Origin: Thalassotalea mangrovi
GTDB lineage: Bacteria > Pseudomonadota > Gammaproteobacteria > Enterobacterales > Alteromonadaceae
DNA: 64,000 nt
Assembly: GCF_005116735.1 (NCBI RefSeq)
Contig: NZ_SWDB01000007.1
Coordinates: 161,657 to 225,656 of the forward strand
Reading direction: 5' to 3'
Numbering within the stretch: position 1 is the first letter of the stretch; each line of letters begins with the position of its first letter. The notes beneath the pieces were generated by a model, which saw only the letters and a program-made list of their open reading frames with translations, was not told the DNA's origin and searched no databases. This document shows positions 35,710-44,934 of this stretch, piece by piece. Made by a program: the position numbers and the translations under genes.

Positions 35710-37443
35710 ATGAAAAAACTAATAATAATCCATTTAATATGTGCACTTGTAGCGGGTTGTAGCAATGGCCGTAATGAGCAATCGGCAACCAAAATCGCCG
35801 ACCGGGTATTTATCGGTGATTATATTTATACGGTCGATGAAAACCGACCCTGGGCTCAGGCATTGGCGATTAAAGATGACAAGATTATTTATGTTGGTGA
35901 TCGCCAGTCGGTGACTGATTATATTGGTGAATCAACTCAGGTTGATACCCTTGGTAAGCAGATGTTGCTGCCCGGATTTATCGACTCCCACGCCCATCCT
36001 GTTATGGGAGGTGCCTATATTCGCAGCCTGGCACTGGACACCTTTGCCACCCCGGAGCACTGGTATCAGCAGATTGCCGATTATGCCAAACAGCATGACA
36101 ATGATGAGATCCTGTTCGGGTTCGGATTTTTAGCCAGTGCATTCGGGCCTCAAGGCCCAGATAAAAGGCGTCTTGATGAAATTGTTGCCGACAAACCCGT
36201 ATTTATCTTTGACGAAGGCTTTCATGGCGCCTGGGTAAATTCCAAAGCCCTGGAGTTGCTGGCGGTTAATGCCAACACCCCTGATCCGGTGCCCGGTTTT
36301 AGTTATTACAAGCGCGACGAAAACCATCAACCAACCGGATATTTATTGGAAGGTACGGCAACCGATGCCGTTTCAAGGCTCGGGATCCTGACCCGGGATC
36401 GAGTTGCAGCCGGCACGGCTGATGTTATCTCAGTGATGAATCAATTTGGCATTACTTCCGTATTCGATGCCGGCGCACTGGATGTTGATAGGGTGCAGCT
36501 TGACGTCTTAGAGTTGCTGGCGCAAAACCAACAACTCACCGTTCGCTATGTCGGCTCGCACATGATTAAGTCGCAACAGGGGTTTGCCGATGGCGTTAAG
36601 CAAGCGATTGAAAAGCGACGTATTGCTTCTGGTGACGGCTATCAAATTAACATGCTAAAAATCATGAACGATGGCACGATAGAAGGGAAAACGGCAGCAA
36701 TGCATACGGATTATCAACAGGAGGTTGGCAATCGTGGCGAGACCGTTTTTGACGAGCAGCAAATGACTCAGATACTTTCACAGGCTACGGCTGCTGATAT
36801 GGACGTGCATATCCACGCCCTTGGCGAGCGAGCCATCAGTGAAGCGCTTAATGCGATTGAAGCGGTGAAGCGCGACTATCCATCGCACAGCAACCGTTTT
36901 ACCTTATGCCACATTCAGGTTATGACGGATGCAGATGTGCAACGATTCGCCGAATTAGGTGTGATTGCCCAGAGTACGCCTTTGTGGGCTTCCTATGATG
37001 AGTATGGTAAAGCCTTTGTCAATGATGATCAGTTTCAGCGATATTTTCGCTTTAACAGCTTAAATGAAGCCGGGGTTACGCTATCGTTTGGTAGTGACTT
37101 TCCTGCCAGTGGCGCTGGAATCCTTGGTATGTCACCGGTGTTTAATATGGAAATCGGTCACACCCGGCAAAACCCCGGAGAACCGCAGGCGCCGATTCAA
37201 CCCGGTGAAAATGAACGTCTCGATATTGCCAGCTTAATTGAAGGTTATACGCTCGGGGCGGCGCATCAGTTGCGGATGGAATCGCAAATAGGTTCATTAG
37301 AGGTTGGCAAAATGGCCGATTTGGTCATTCTGCAAAACAACTTGTTTGACGTTGAACCGTATGACATCCATCAGGTTGAGGTGGTCGAGACGATTCTGGC
37401 CGGGAAGGCGGTCTATGTTTCCGACGAGGCATTCGTGGAGTAA
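35710..37443 (+). CDS. Lipoprotein amidohydrolase (YtcJ-like)
   Basis: The 577 residues start with a lipoprotein signal ending VAGC (Cys17), so the enzyme sits on a membrane facing the periplasm. The rest is an amidohydrolase-3 metal-dependent hydrolase: HxH in DSHAHP (His94, His96), a lysine in LKIMNDGTIEG, HIHALGERAI and GSDFPASG. This family hydrolyses C-N bonds of varied amides. It follows the second oxidase after 48 bp and may share its transcript. Release of amines from acyl-polyamines is conceivable but unproven. Confidence 0.85.
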   Translation: MKKLIIIHLICALVAGCSNGRNEQSATKIADRVFIGDYIYTVDENRPWAQALAIKDDKIIYVGDRQSVTDYIGESTQVDTLGKQMLLPGFIDSHAHPVMGGAYIRSLALDTFATPEHWYQQIADYAKQHDNDEILFGFGFLASAFGPQGPDKRRLDEIVADKPVFIFDEGFHGAWVNSKALELLAVNANTPDPVPGFSYYKRDENHQPTGYLLEGTATDAVSRLGILTRDRVAAGTADVISVMNQFGITSVFDAGALDVDRVQLDVLELLAQNQQLTVRYVGSHMIKSQQGFADGVKQAIEKRRIASGDGYQINMLKIMNDGTIEGKTAAMHTDYQQEVGNRGETVFDEQQMTQILSQATAADMDVHIHALGERAISEALNAIEAVKRDYPSHSNRFTLCHIQVMTDADVQRFAELGVIAQSTPLWASYDEYGKAFVNDDQFQRYFRFNSLNEAGVTLSFGSDFPASGAGILGMSPVFNMEIGHTRQNPGEPQAPIQPGENERLDIASLIEGYTLGAAHQLRMESQIGSLEVGKMADLVILQNNLFDVEPYDIHQVEVVETILAGKAVYVSDEAFVE

Positions 37444-37457
37444 ACGCCTGTACATCG

Positions 37458-37480
37458 CTAACCCCGTTTAACGGGGTTAG
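37458..37480. terminator. Strong hairpin between convergent genes
   Basis: CTAACCCCGT-TTA-ACGGGGTTAG is a perfect 10-bp stem 14 bp after the amidohydrolase stop. There is no T run, so termination efficiency is uncertain. Confidence 0.6.
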
Positions 37481-37506
37481 CGGGCATAATCAGAAGGTTT
37501 ACAGTA

Positions 37507-38385
37507 CTACTTGGTAGTAACCTCTGGTTCTTGTTGTGCAGTTTCCGCCTGCCATTCGAAGACATTGAGTTCAATTAAAAAGAACGCAACCAACCATAAA
37601 AAGGCATCCCAAAAGTCAATGAAGTCGCCTTCAAAACCCCAGAATATTGCCGCAGCGAGCAGGACCAGATATACCGCACCTTTGATCACATGGCTGTACC
37701 GAGACCAGAAATTATTGTGAATATGCCCAAGTTGAATACGAACGTCTAATTCGAGCATCAGCACGACAAATAACCAGGCACCGGCATTGATGACATCAAC
37801 CCAGGCCAGGCCTTTGGTGGCGAATAGATCGTCGCGATTGCTGAGCACGGAAATTTCCGGATGGCTGAACATGCCTCCGGTGCTGGCCAGGCCCTGGCAA
37901 TTTTGCTGAGTGATCTGCACGTATTCATTGAGAGAGCTCATGTATTGCCACTTTCCATCTAAATTACACAGATCGGAAATTGCGGTCGGAGCGAATCCAC
38001 TTAGCAGACCGAGCTTAGTGCAATAACCATAGAAGGCATACAGGATGAACAAATAACAGAATACGCGTACACCGTGCAAAGACCATCGGGTTGCCCCATG
38101 GATCTTCTCATCTTCGAGAACATAGGTTTCCAGTTCAAACAGCAGCAGCAAAATGACCCAGGCTGCGGTATCAATGGTCGATGAAAAGGCTTCAATAATT
38201 GACGTTAAGCTGAAACCATTAACAAAAATCACTTCACTTGCCAGGGATTCTTCCTGAAAAAACAGCAGGATGTTGTAAGCCAGCAACCCGTATATCAGGT
38301 ATTTAAACGCCTGGTATCCCCAGGAGTGAAAATGTTTAACCAAGGCTTTTGTCATGTCGGGTTTCCAAAAATGTTCCGCTGCCAT
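37507..38385 (-). CDS. Uncharacterised polytopic membrane protein
   Basis: I do not recognise this 292-residue protein. About six hydrophobic segments are visible (roughly 26-43, 70-86, 107-122, 203-218, 235-254, 258-273), with a periplasmic-looking loop between the third and fourth. That loop includes several cysteines (CTKLG, CNLDGKW, QNCQG) and could be disulfide-linked. Two segments end in a similar FELE/LELD motif (LLFELETYVLED and LMLELDVRIQLG; also FFLIELNVFEW), suggesting an internal repeat of a helix-loop unit. It lies between the amidohydrolase and spuC; a transport or sensing role is only a guess. Confidence 0.65.
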   Translation of the reverse strand: MAAEHFWKPDMTKALVKHFHSWGYQAFKYLIYGLLAYNILLFFQEESLASEVIFVNGFSLTSIIEAFSSTIDTAAWVILLLLFELETYVLEDEKIHGATRWSLHGVRVFCYLFILYAFYGYCTKLGLLSGFAPTAISDLCNLDGKWQYMSSLNEYVQITQQNCQGLASTGGMFSHPEISVLSNRDDLFATKGLAWVDVINAGAWLFVVLMLELDVRIQLGHIHNNFWSRYSHVIKGAVYLVLLAAAIFWGFEGDFIDFWDAFLWLVAFFLIELNVFEWQAETAQQEPEVTTK

Positions 38386-38457
38386 AGATGCGTTTCCTTG
38401 TTTTTATTGTTTTTGGAAAGGTACAAATCACAGTGTTGGATGCAGCAATTATCGTGA

Positions 38458-39813
38458 TTAACTTATACCATAAAATTGCGCCGTGTCATCCAAGGTTTTT
38501 TTCGCTTTTGTAATTAGTTCATCGATTTCTGATTTGCTGATCACCAGGGGAGGGGAAATGATCATGGTATCGCCACAAGGCCGCATAATCAGGCCGTTGG
38601 CGATGGCAAAGTCGCGACACACGCCGCCTGCTTTACAATCTGGTTCGAGGCGTTCATTGCTGGCTTTATCTTTCACCAGTTCAACGGCGGCAACCATACC
38701 CAGTCCGCGGGCCTCACCGACGATAGGGTGCGACGCTAATTCCTGCCAGCGTTTTTGCAAATAGGGGGATATTTCGTCTTTAACCTTAGCGACAATACCT
38801 TCCTGTTCTAGGATCTCAATATTCTTCAGCGCCACCGCTGCTGCTACCGGATGGCCGGAATAGGTAAAGCCGTGATTAAAATCACCACCTTCGTCAATCA
38901 ATACCTGTGCCACTTTATCGGAAACAATAACCCCTCCGATTGGTAGGTAGCCGGAGGACATGCCTTTGGCAATGGTGATTAAATCAGGTTTCAGGTCAAA
39001 ATACTGACTGGCAAACCACTCGCCGGTACGACCAAAACCCGCAATCACTTCATCAAGAATGAAAAGGATGTCATATTTGGCGAGGATCTTTTTGATTTCT
39101 GTCCAGTACGTCGGTGGTGGAATAATAACGCCGCCAGCTCCCTGAAAAGGCTCGGCAATAAATGCCGCGACATTATCTTCGCCAATTTCCAGAATTTTTT
39201 GCTCGAGCGAGCACGCGGCTTTGATACCAAAATCGTCTGGCGACATGTCCTGGCCTTCGCCAAACCAATAAGGCTGGTCGACGTGGACGATACCTGAGAT
39301 CGGCAGGTCGCCCTGCTTGTGCATGTAGTCCATACCACCTAGGCTTGCCGCCGCAACCGTTGAACCATGATAAGCATTGTGGCGACTGATGAAGGTTTTT
39401 TTATTCGGTTTACCTTTTAAGTCCCAGTAGCGACGCACCATGCGAAAGTTGGTGTCATTGGCTTCCGACCCGGAACCGGTAAAAAACACCCGGTTCATAT
39501 GCGCGGGCGCTAATTCGGCGATCTTGGCGGCGAGTTTTGTCGCCGGAGTCGTAGTGGATTGAAAAAACAGGTTGTAATAGGGGAGTTCGGTCATTTGCTG
39601 GTGGGCGACTTCGGCAAGCTCTTCCCGTCCATAACCCAGATTGACACACCATAGCCCTGCCATGGCATCGAGGAATTTGTTGCCCTCGATATCATATAAA
39701 TATACGCCTTCAGCGCGTTTAATGACGCGTGGACCTGATTCAGCCAATGCTTTATTGTCGCTAAATGGTTGCAAATGATGCGCACTGTTTAATTGTTGTA
39801 ATTCGGATTGCAT
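38458..39813 (-). CDS. spuC: Putrescine (or GABA):pyruvate aminotransferase, SpuC family
   Basis: This class III PLP aminotransferase of 451 residues transfers an amino group from putrescine, GABA or related amines to pyruvate. It shows HHLQPFSDNKAL near the start, GSGSEANDTNFRMVRRYW, HNAYHGSTVAAASLGG, the DEV site and Lys283 in TIAKGMSSGYLP, all typical of Pseudomonas SpuC. It is the last gene of puuD-puuA-spuC, 13 bp after puuA. In this operon it could either open an alternative to the glutamylated route or consume the GABA made by PuuD. Confidence 0.9.
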   Translation of the reverse strand: MQSELQQLNSAHHLQPFSDNKALAESGPRVIKRAEGVYLYDIEGNKFLDAMAGLWCVNLGYGREELAEVAHQQMTELPYYNLFFQSTTTPATKLAAKIAELAPAHMNRVFFTGSGSEANDTNFRMVRRYWDLKGKPNKKTFISRHNAYHGSTVAAASLGGMDYMHKQGDLPISGIVHVDQPYWFGEGQDMSPDDFGIKAACSLEQKILEIGEDNVAAFIAEPFQGAGGVIIPPPTYWTEIKKILAKYDILFILDEVIAGFGRTGEWFASQYFDLKPDLITIAKGMSSGYLPIGGVIVSDKVAQVLIDEGGDFNHGFTYSGHPVAAAVALKNIEILEQEGIVAKVKDEISPYLQKRWQELASHPIVGEARGLGMVAAVELVKDKASNERLEPDCKAGGVCRDFAIANGLIMRPCGDTMIISPPLVISKSEIDELITKAKKTLDDTAQFYGIS

Positions 39814-39826
39814 GGCGATTCTCGTT

Positions 39827-41170
39827 TTAAACTATGTTCAACAGATATTGACGCTCCCAGCTGGAGACGACATTTTTATAATTTTCGTAATCGGTTTTCC
39901 GAGTCTCAATAAACGCCTGAACAAAACGTTCGCCCAGGTACTCGTTGATTTTGACACTGGCAGCCATTCTTGACAGGGCTGCGTCAAAATTCAAAGGTAA
40001 CTGTTTGGAACGGGTTTTGTTGCATTTATGCAATGACGGTTTGGACGGGGTGATTTGTTCCATCATGCCCAAATAACCACAAAGCATACTGGCGGCAATT
40101 GCCAGGTAAGGATTAGAGTCAGCACCTGGCAAGCGATTTTCAATTCGCCGTGCCTGAACCGGTGATTCCGGTACGCGCAGACCAACGGTTCGGTTTTCCA
40201 GGCCCCATTGCAAATTTACTGGTGCAGCAATGCCAGCGACGAAACGTTTATAGGAATTTACGTTCGGCGCAAAGATCGCCATCACTTCCGGGATATAGGT
40301 TTGCAGGCCACCAATGAAGTAGTGGAAAAGCTCGGTATCACCATCGTCATTGGCAAAAATATTTTTGCCAGTGTTGGCATCAAGGATACTTTGGTGAATG
40401 TGCATTGCACTGCCGGGTTGGCCACTGATCGGTTTGGCCATGAAGGTTGCTGTAAAGCCATGCTTTTTAGCCGCCTCCCTGACCATACGCTTAAACACAA
40501 AAACCTGATCGGCCATGGTGAGAGGGTCACCATGAACCAGGTTAAATTCAAACTGGGCGCGACCTTCTTCGTGAACGACCGCATCCAGGCGCAACTGCAT
40601 TTCATCTGCCCACAGGTAGACATCGTCGATAAACGGCGCAAATTCATCCGTTGCTTCAATACCAAATGACTGGCGCCCACATTCACGATATCCGGAACGA
40701 CCTTTAGGTGGTTGCAGGGGAATATTCGGATCGGTGCAGGTTTGCGTCAGGTATAGCTCCATTTCCGGAGCAACAATCGGCTGCCAACCCTGTTGTTCAT
40801 AAAGAGCGATAACTTTTTTCAGGATATTACGCGGTGATAAATCGAATTCATGGCCAAGATGCGAATAGCAATCGTGAATAATCATCGCCGTTGGTTTTTG
40901 CGCCCAGGGTAACAGGTAGCAACCTTCGTCCACCGGCTTTAAAATCATGTCCATATCGCGCTCGTCAATCAGCGAAAACAGGATATCGTCTTCGATTAAC
41001 TGACCGGAGCCAGCCATAAGCATAGACCCTTCTGCCAGTTTGACTTTGGCACCATCGATAAAGGTTGAAGTCGGTACAATTTTGCCGCGGGCAACTCCTG
41101 TCTGGTCGCTGGTAAGGCACTGTACTTCTTCAATATTGTGTTCGGTTAACCACTGCTTAATATTATCCAT
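39827..41170 (-). CDS. puuA: Gamma-glutamylputrescine synthetase
   Basis: PuuA is a glutamine-synthetase-like ligase that joins glutamate to putrescine with ATP. The 447 residues show the GS catalytic fold: APEMELYL as the first metal/glutamate segment, HIHQSI for ATP binding, GLENRTVGLRVPES and ENRLPGADSNPYLAIAA. The N-terminal EVQCLTSDQTGVARGK and its short length separate it from biosynthetic GlnA, and there is no adenylylation tyrosine motif visible. It overlaps puuD by 8 bp and precedes spuC. Confidence 0.92.
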   Translation of the reverse strand: MDNIKQWLTEHNIEEVQCLTSDQTGVARGKIVPTSTFIDGAKVKLAEGSMLMAGSGQLIEDDILFSLIDERDMDMILKPVDEGCYLLPWAQKPTAMIIHDCYSHLGHEFDLSPRNILKKVIALYEQQGWQPIVAPEMELYLTQTCTDPNIPLQPPKGRSGYRECGRQSFGIEATDEFAPFIDDVYLWADEMQLRLDAVVHEEGRAQFEFNLVHGDPLTMADQVFVFKRMVREAAKKHGFTATFMAKPISGQPGSAMHIHQSILDANTGKNIFANDDGDTELFHYFIGGLQTYIPEVMAIFAPNVNSYKRFVAGIAAPVNLQWGLENRTVGLRVPESPVQARRIENRLPGADSNPYLAIAASMLCGYLGMMEQITPSKPSLHKCNKTRSKQLPLNFDAALSRMAASVKINEYLGERFVQAFIETRKTDYENYKNVVSSWERQYLLNIV

Positions 41171-41948
41171 GATGATTTTTTACCTGTTGTCGAGATAAGC
41201 AAGCCTGACCAAATGCGGCAAACAGCTTGCGACTATATAGATTGTTTTCGAATTGCCATTCCGGGTGCCACTGTACTGCTAAGGCGAAGGCTTTAGCGTC
41301 ACTGACAGAGAAAGCTTCAATCAGCCCATCTTCGGCGGTTGCTTCAATGGACAAAGACGGGGCGAGACGTTGCACTCCCTGAGTGTGCAGGGAGTTTACC
41401 TGGATGCAGGATTCAGCAAACAGTGATTGTAATACGCCGCCGCTGGCAATATTGATAGGATGGGCGAGATCATATTGTTGCTCGAGACTGACATTTTTGT
41501 CCTCCCGGTGTTCAATATATTCTCCAGTTTCATGCAGCTTTTGATGCAGGCTGCCGCCTAATGCCACATTCATTTCCTGAAAGCCCCGACAGATACCAAA
41601 AATGGGAACTTGATTTTCTATTGCCAACTTAATGAGTGGCAAAGTGGTATTGTCTCGATTTGGGTCGAGTTTGGTATCGGCGTCTGGTGTATTTCCCTGA
41701 TAATGACTCGGATGTACCATAGAGTAGCCACCCGTTAATAATATGCCATCGAGGGATTTAATAAGCTGCTCTAATGCCTGTTCGTTTGCAAGAGCAGGGA
41801 TCAGAACCGGGATGCAGTTGCTACCTTCGATAACGGCATGAATATACTTATGGCCGGCCACATGAAATGGATGCGGGCCAATAATTTCCATATCACATAC
41901 CACGCCCACCAAAGGTCGGCTATGAGATGGTTCAACTGTCATATTCAT
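41163..41948 (-). CDS. puuD: Gamma-glutamyl-GABA hydrolase
   Basis: PuuD hydrolyses gamma-glutamyl-GABA to glutamate and GABA, the last glutamylated step. It is a class I glutamine-amidotransferase-like peptidase C26 of 261 residues with the nucleophile Cys120 in FGICRGFQEMNV, ILLTGG upstream, the conserved HREDK-like loop and AVQWHPEW carrying the catalytic His and Glu. It is the first gene of puuD-puuA-spuC. Confidence 0.92.
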   Translation of the reverse strand: MNMTVEPSHSRPLVGVVCDMEIIGPHPFHVAGHKYIHAVIEGSNCIPVLIPALANEQALEQLIKSLDGILLTGGYSMVHPSHYQGNTPDADTKLDPNRDNTTLPLIKLAIENQVPIFGICRGFQEMNVALGGSLHQKLHETGEYIEHREDKNVSLEQQYDLAHPINIASGGVLQSLFAESCIQVNSLHTQGVQRLAPSLSIEATAEDGLIEAFSVSDAKAFALAVQWHPEWQFENNLYSRKLFAAFGQACLSRQQVKNHHG

Positions 41949-41969
41949 AAGATGTCGATTAGGGTTTTG

Positions 41970-41987
41970 TGTTCGATTTATTACACA
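41970..41987. promoter_or_regulatory. Candidate PuuR-like operator of puuDA-spuC
   Basis: TGTTC-GATTTATT-ACACA, 22 bp before the puuD start, fits one half of the dyad at 27652 exactly and the other half at three of five bases. Read on the minus strand it ends in AATCGAACA. Confidence 0.38.
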
Positions 41988-42140
41988 CTAACACAGTATT
42001 TTAGCGTTAGTCGAGACGCTTTGTTTAAAAAATAAAACAAAATTGTCGATTTTTTACTTCGCCCGCTTAAGGGAATTATGCTCAGCATTGAAGTGAGTTG
42101 TGGTACGGGTAAGGAATGAATTGGACAGGAAGAATAAGCT

Positions 42141-42166
42141 AGCCGGCAATCGTCAGACCGCCGGCT
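42141..42166. terminator. Hairpin after the TorF-like porin gene
   Basis: AGCCGGC and GCCGGCT pair perfectly around a 12-base loop, 23-48 bp past the minus-strand porin stop. It lacks a clear T run. Confidence 0.45.
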
Positions 42167-42188
42167 GATATCATTGGGAGAATGATAG

Positions 42189-42833
42189 TTAGAAAGATTT
42201 ACCGATGCTGAATACTAAAGACTCATCTCCTTCGCCGGTTTCTACATCCAGTTCATCAGAATTGGCTATTAAGGCAACGCCAAGATCTAAGCCTGCGAAC
42301 TCAGTGCCATATCCGACTTCCAGGTAATCACCATCAAAATCCTTGCCCCAGGCACCGTAGGTTGCATAAAACCCTTCATGCTCCACCGTTAGCGACAGGA
42401 AATCGTAATCGGATTCCGGGATTCCCAGGCCCGCATCGTCTTCATGAGTACCTACGTTATAAGTGGCGGAAAAGAAACCGAAACTAAAACCGAGATTAAT
42501 TTCATTGTAAGCTGAGTCAAAGTCACCGGTGTACTGATAACTGGTAACACCGGCGCTAAAACCTAAGCCACCGTCTGTTTCAAAGCCATAGCCACCATAA
42601 AAATCAATTTCCAGGCCATCCTGAACGTCTGCCGCCCAGGTACCGACATAAAACCCGCCATTTTCATAATCAGCTCCTGCACTTGCTGAGGCCGTAAAAG
42701 TTTGCGCGATACCGCGGAAGAAATACTGTGATACCACTCCGGCATTGGCACTGAATTCCGCTGAAGCAGACGTTGATACACTCATCATGCAGGCCGCTGC
42801 AACAGCTAGCGCAGTTTTGCTCATTGTTTTCAT
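42189..42833 (-). CDS. TorF-family putative porin
   Basis: The 214 residues have a signal peptide (cleavage near ASA-EF) and then an all-beta outer-membrane barrel rich in glycine, tyrosine and phenylalanine, ending in the terminal phenylalanine required for barrel assembly. The start of the mature part, FSANAGVVSQYFFRGIAQT, is the signature I recall for the TorF-type family (TIGR02001). Relatives often lie beside ammonium or polyamine genes. Function is unproven; diffusion of small charged solutes is a guess. Confidence 0.82.
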   Translation of the reverse strand: MKTMSKTALAVAAACMMSVSTSASAEFSANAGVVSQYFFRGIAQTFTASASAGADYENGGFYVGTWAADVQDGLEIDFYGGYGFETDGGLGFSAGVTSYQYTGDFDSAYNEINLGFSFGFFSATYNVGTHEDDAGLGIPESDYDFLSLTVEHEGFYATYGAWGKDFDGDYLEVGYGTEFAGLDLGVALIANSDELDVETGEGDESLVFSIGKSF

Positions 42834-42953
42834 TTTATGTTCCTTAGTTTAATTGAGACTAAATTGTTGTTTCTTATTGTTATTAACCAGAGGTTTCTGT
42901 TTTGACTTCAACAATTGTGCCAATTCGAATAATTAATCTAATTCCGGACTGAA

Positions 42954-42973
42954 GACCCCGCTTTAGCGGGGCT
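42954..42973. repeat. GC hairpin between porin gene and rpe
   Basis: CCCCGC-TTTA-GCGGGG forms a stable stem upstream of both divergent genes, where a terminator is not expected. It could be the relic of a terminator from a gene lost at this junction. Confidence 0.4.
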
Positions 42974-43133
42974 GTAGAAAAGATGTAAAACATCGGTTGG
43001 GGAAATGTAAGAAAATACCGGAAATAACAATTGCACTAAATTTGAGCAGTTTTTTCTTTGTTGGTGCAGGCCTTTGGCTTTTCATTAACCATGCTTTTGG
43101 GTAAAGTAGCGCATGGATAAAAAGGGGGGATGT

Positions 43134-43811
43134 ATGGCAGATTATTGGATTGCGCCATCGATATTATCGGCGGACTTTGCAAGGCTTGGTGAAGAAGTGA
43201 GTAATGTGCTCGATGCCGGCGCCGATGTGGTTCATTTCGATGTGATGGATAACCATTTTGTTCCGAATCTGACTGTTGGACCTATGGTTTGTAAGTCGTT
43301 GCGGGAATATGGCATTGATGCAGTGATCGATGTGCATTTAATGATAGAGCCGGTTGACCAGTTAATTCCTCCTTTTGCGAACGCTGGCGCGGATATCATT
43401 ACCTTCCATCCAGAAGCCAGTGATGATGTTGCCAGAACCCTGGCGCTGATCAAGCAACAAGGTTGCAAAGCTGGCCTGGTATTAAATCCAGAAACGCCAT
43501 TAGACGTTGCTTTACCCCATATCGAAGAGCTGGATGTACTTTTGTTAATGTCGGTGAATCCGGGTTTTGGTGGACAATCCTTTATCCCGCAAACGTTGAC
43601 TAAAATTCGCCAGGCAAGGGCGTTGTTGGATGAAAAACAATTGCCAACACGTTTGCAAGTTGATGGCGGGATAAACCTGGATAATATTGCTGAGATCGCT
43701 CGCGCTGGTGCTGATATGTTTGTCGCCGGTTCAGCCATATTTGCCAGTGACGATTATCAAGCGACCTTGTCGCAGATGCGTGCACAATTAGCGCAGGCAG
43801 AATCAAAATAA
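43134..43811 (+). CDS. rpe: Ribulose-5-phosphate 3-epimerase
   Basis: Rpe interconverts ribulose-5-phosphate and xylulose-5-phosphate. I take the ATG at 43134 (225 residues, the E. coli length), which follows AGGGGG, rather than 43113. Family motifs are [49 protein letters not shown] and [10 protein letters not shown]. trpS follows after 42 bp without the usual gph between them. Confidence 0.95.
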   Translation: MADYWIAPSILSADFARLGEEVSNVLDAGADVVHFDVMDNHFVPNLTVGPMVCKSLREYGIDAVIDVHLMIEPVDQLIPPFANAGADIITFHPEASDDVARTLALIKQQGCKAGLVLNPETPLDVALPHIEELDVLLLMSVNPGFGGQSFIPQTLTKIRQARALLDEKQLPTRLQVDGGINLDNIAEIARAGADMFVAGSAIFASDDYQATLSQMRAQLAQAESK

Positions 43812-43853
43812 ATTTATTGAACAGCACAATCTGGTGCTTTAGAAAGGAAAATT

Positions 43854-44858
43854 ATGTCAAAACCTGTTGTTTTAAGTGGCTGTCAGCCATCAGGTGAATT
43901 AACGATTGGTAACTACCTTGGTGCATTACGCCAATGGGTGGCGATGCAGGAAGACCATCAGTGTTTTTATTCGTTGGTAGACCTTCACGCCATTACCGTG
44001 CGCCAGGACCCTAAAGCACTGCGCAATGCCTGCCTGGATGGCCTGGCACTGTACCTTGCCTGTGGAGTCGATCATCAAAAGAGTACGATTTTCGTACAGT
44101 CGCATGTTCCGGAACATTCACAGTTAGCCTGGGTGTTAAACTGTTATACACAAATGGGTGAATTAAACCGAATGACCCAGTACAAGGACAAGTCGCAAAA
44201 AGCGGAAGCGAATATGAATGCGGGCTTGTTCACTTATCCGGTATTAATGGCTGCGGATATTCTTCTCTATCAGGCTGAGCGGGTGCCGGTAGGTGATGAT
44301 CAAAAACAACATCTGGAATTGGCGCGCGACATCGCAAACCGTTTCAATAACATTTATGGTGACACGTTCACCGTACCTGACCCGTATATTCCAGAGTTTG
44401 GTGCTCGGGTCATGAGCCTGCAAGAACCCACCAAAAAAATGTCCAAATCGGACACTAACCCGGGTAACTTCATTGGCCTGTTGGAAGATCCTAAAAAAAT
44501 CACTAAGAAAATTAAACGTGCTGTAACTGATTCCGACGAGCAGGCTCGCATTTATTTTGATATTCAGGAAAAACCCGGTGTCTCTAACCTGTTGTCATTA
44601 TTATCCTGCGCGACGGGTAAAACGGTGGAGCAGTTAGTCCCTGAATATGAAGATAAAATGTATGGCCATTTAAAAGGCGATGTCGCCGAAGCGGTGGTAG
44701 CGATGCTGACGCCTATTCAGGAAAGATTCCAGCAATATCGACAGGATCAGGCGTTTCTTGATGAGGTGATGAAAACGGGTGCGGAAAAAGCATCGGCGCA
44801 GGCTTCCGGTGTACTAAGCAAGGTATATGACGCGGTAGGCTTTATCGCTCGCCCTTAA
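43854..44858 (+). CDS. trpS: Tryptophanyl-tRNA synthetase
   Basis: TrpRS charges tRNA-Trp. The 334-residue class I enzyme shows the HIGH-equivalent TIGN (17-20) in [13 protein letters not shown] and KMSKS (195-199). An AGAAAGGA ribosome site precedes the ATG. It is the second gene after rpe, as in E. coli once gph is removed. Confidence 0.95.
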   Translation: MSKPVVLSGCQPSGELTIGNYLGALRQWVAMQEDHQCFYSLVDLHAITVRQDPKALRNACLDGLALYLACGVDHQKSTIFVQSHVPEHSQLAWVLNCYTQMGELNRMTQYKDKSQKAEANMNAGLFTYPVLMAADILLYQAERVPVGDDQKQHLELARDIANRFNNIYGDTFTVPDPYIPEFGARVMSLQEPTKKMSKSDTNPGNFIGLLEDPKKITKKIKRAVTDSDEQARIYFDIQEKPGVSNLLSLLSCATGKTVEQLVPEYEDKMYGHLKGDVAEAVVAMLTPIQERFQQYRQDQAFLDEVMKTGAEKASAQASGVLSKVYDAVGFIARP

Positions 44859-44872
44859 CCGACCAATGCAAA

Positions 44873-44905
44873 AACCTTAAAGCCACCTGCTGAACACAGG
44901 TGGCT
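44873..44905. terminator. Bidirectional terminator between trpS and the FHA gene
   Basis: AGCCACCTG-CTGAACA-CAGGTGGCT is a perfect 9-bp stem. Read on the minus strand it is followed by TTTAAGGTTTTTG, so it should terminate the FHA operon best and probably trpS as well. Confidence 0.65.
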
Positions 44906-44934
44906 GCACAAATTCCATCGATACCATGGCAGTT

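Noticed and set aside
40208-40669. 153-residue open frame on the plus strand
   Set aside because: It is a shadow of puuA, whose GS motifs cover the same bases.
43232-43738. 168-residue open frame antisense to rpe
   Set aside because: The codon pattern of rpe explains it; the product resembles no known protein.
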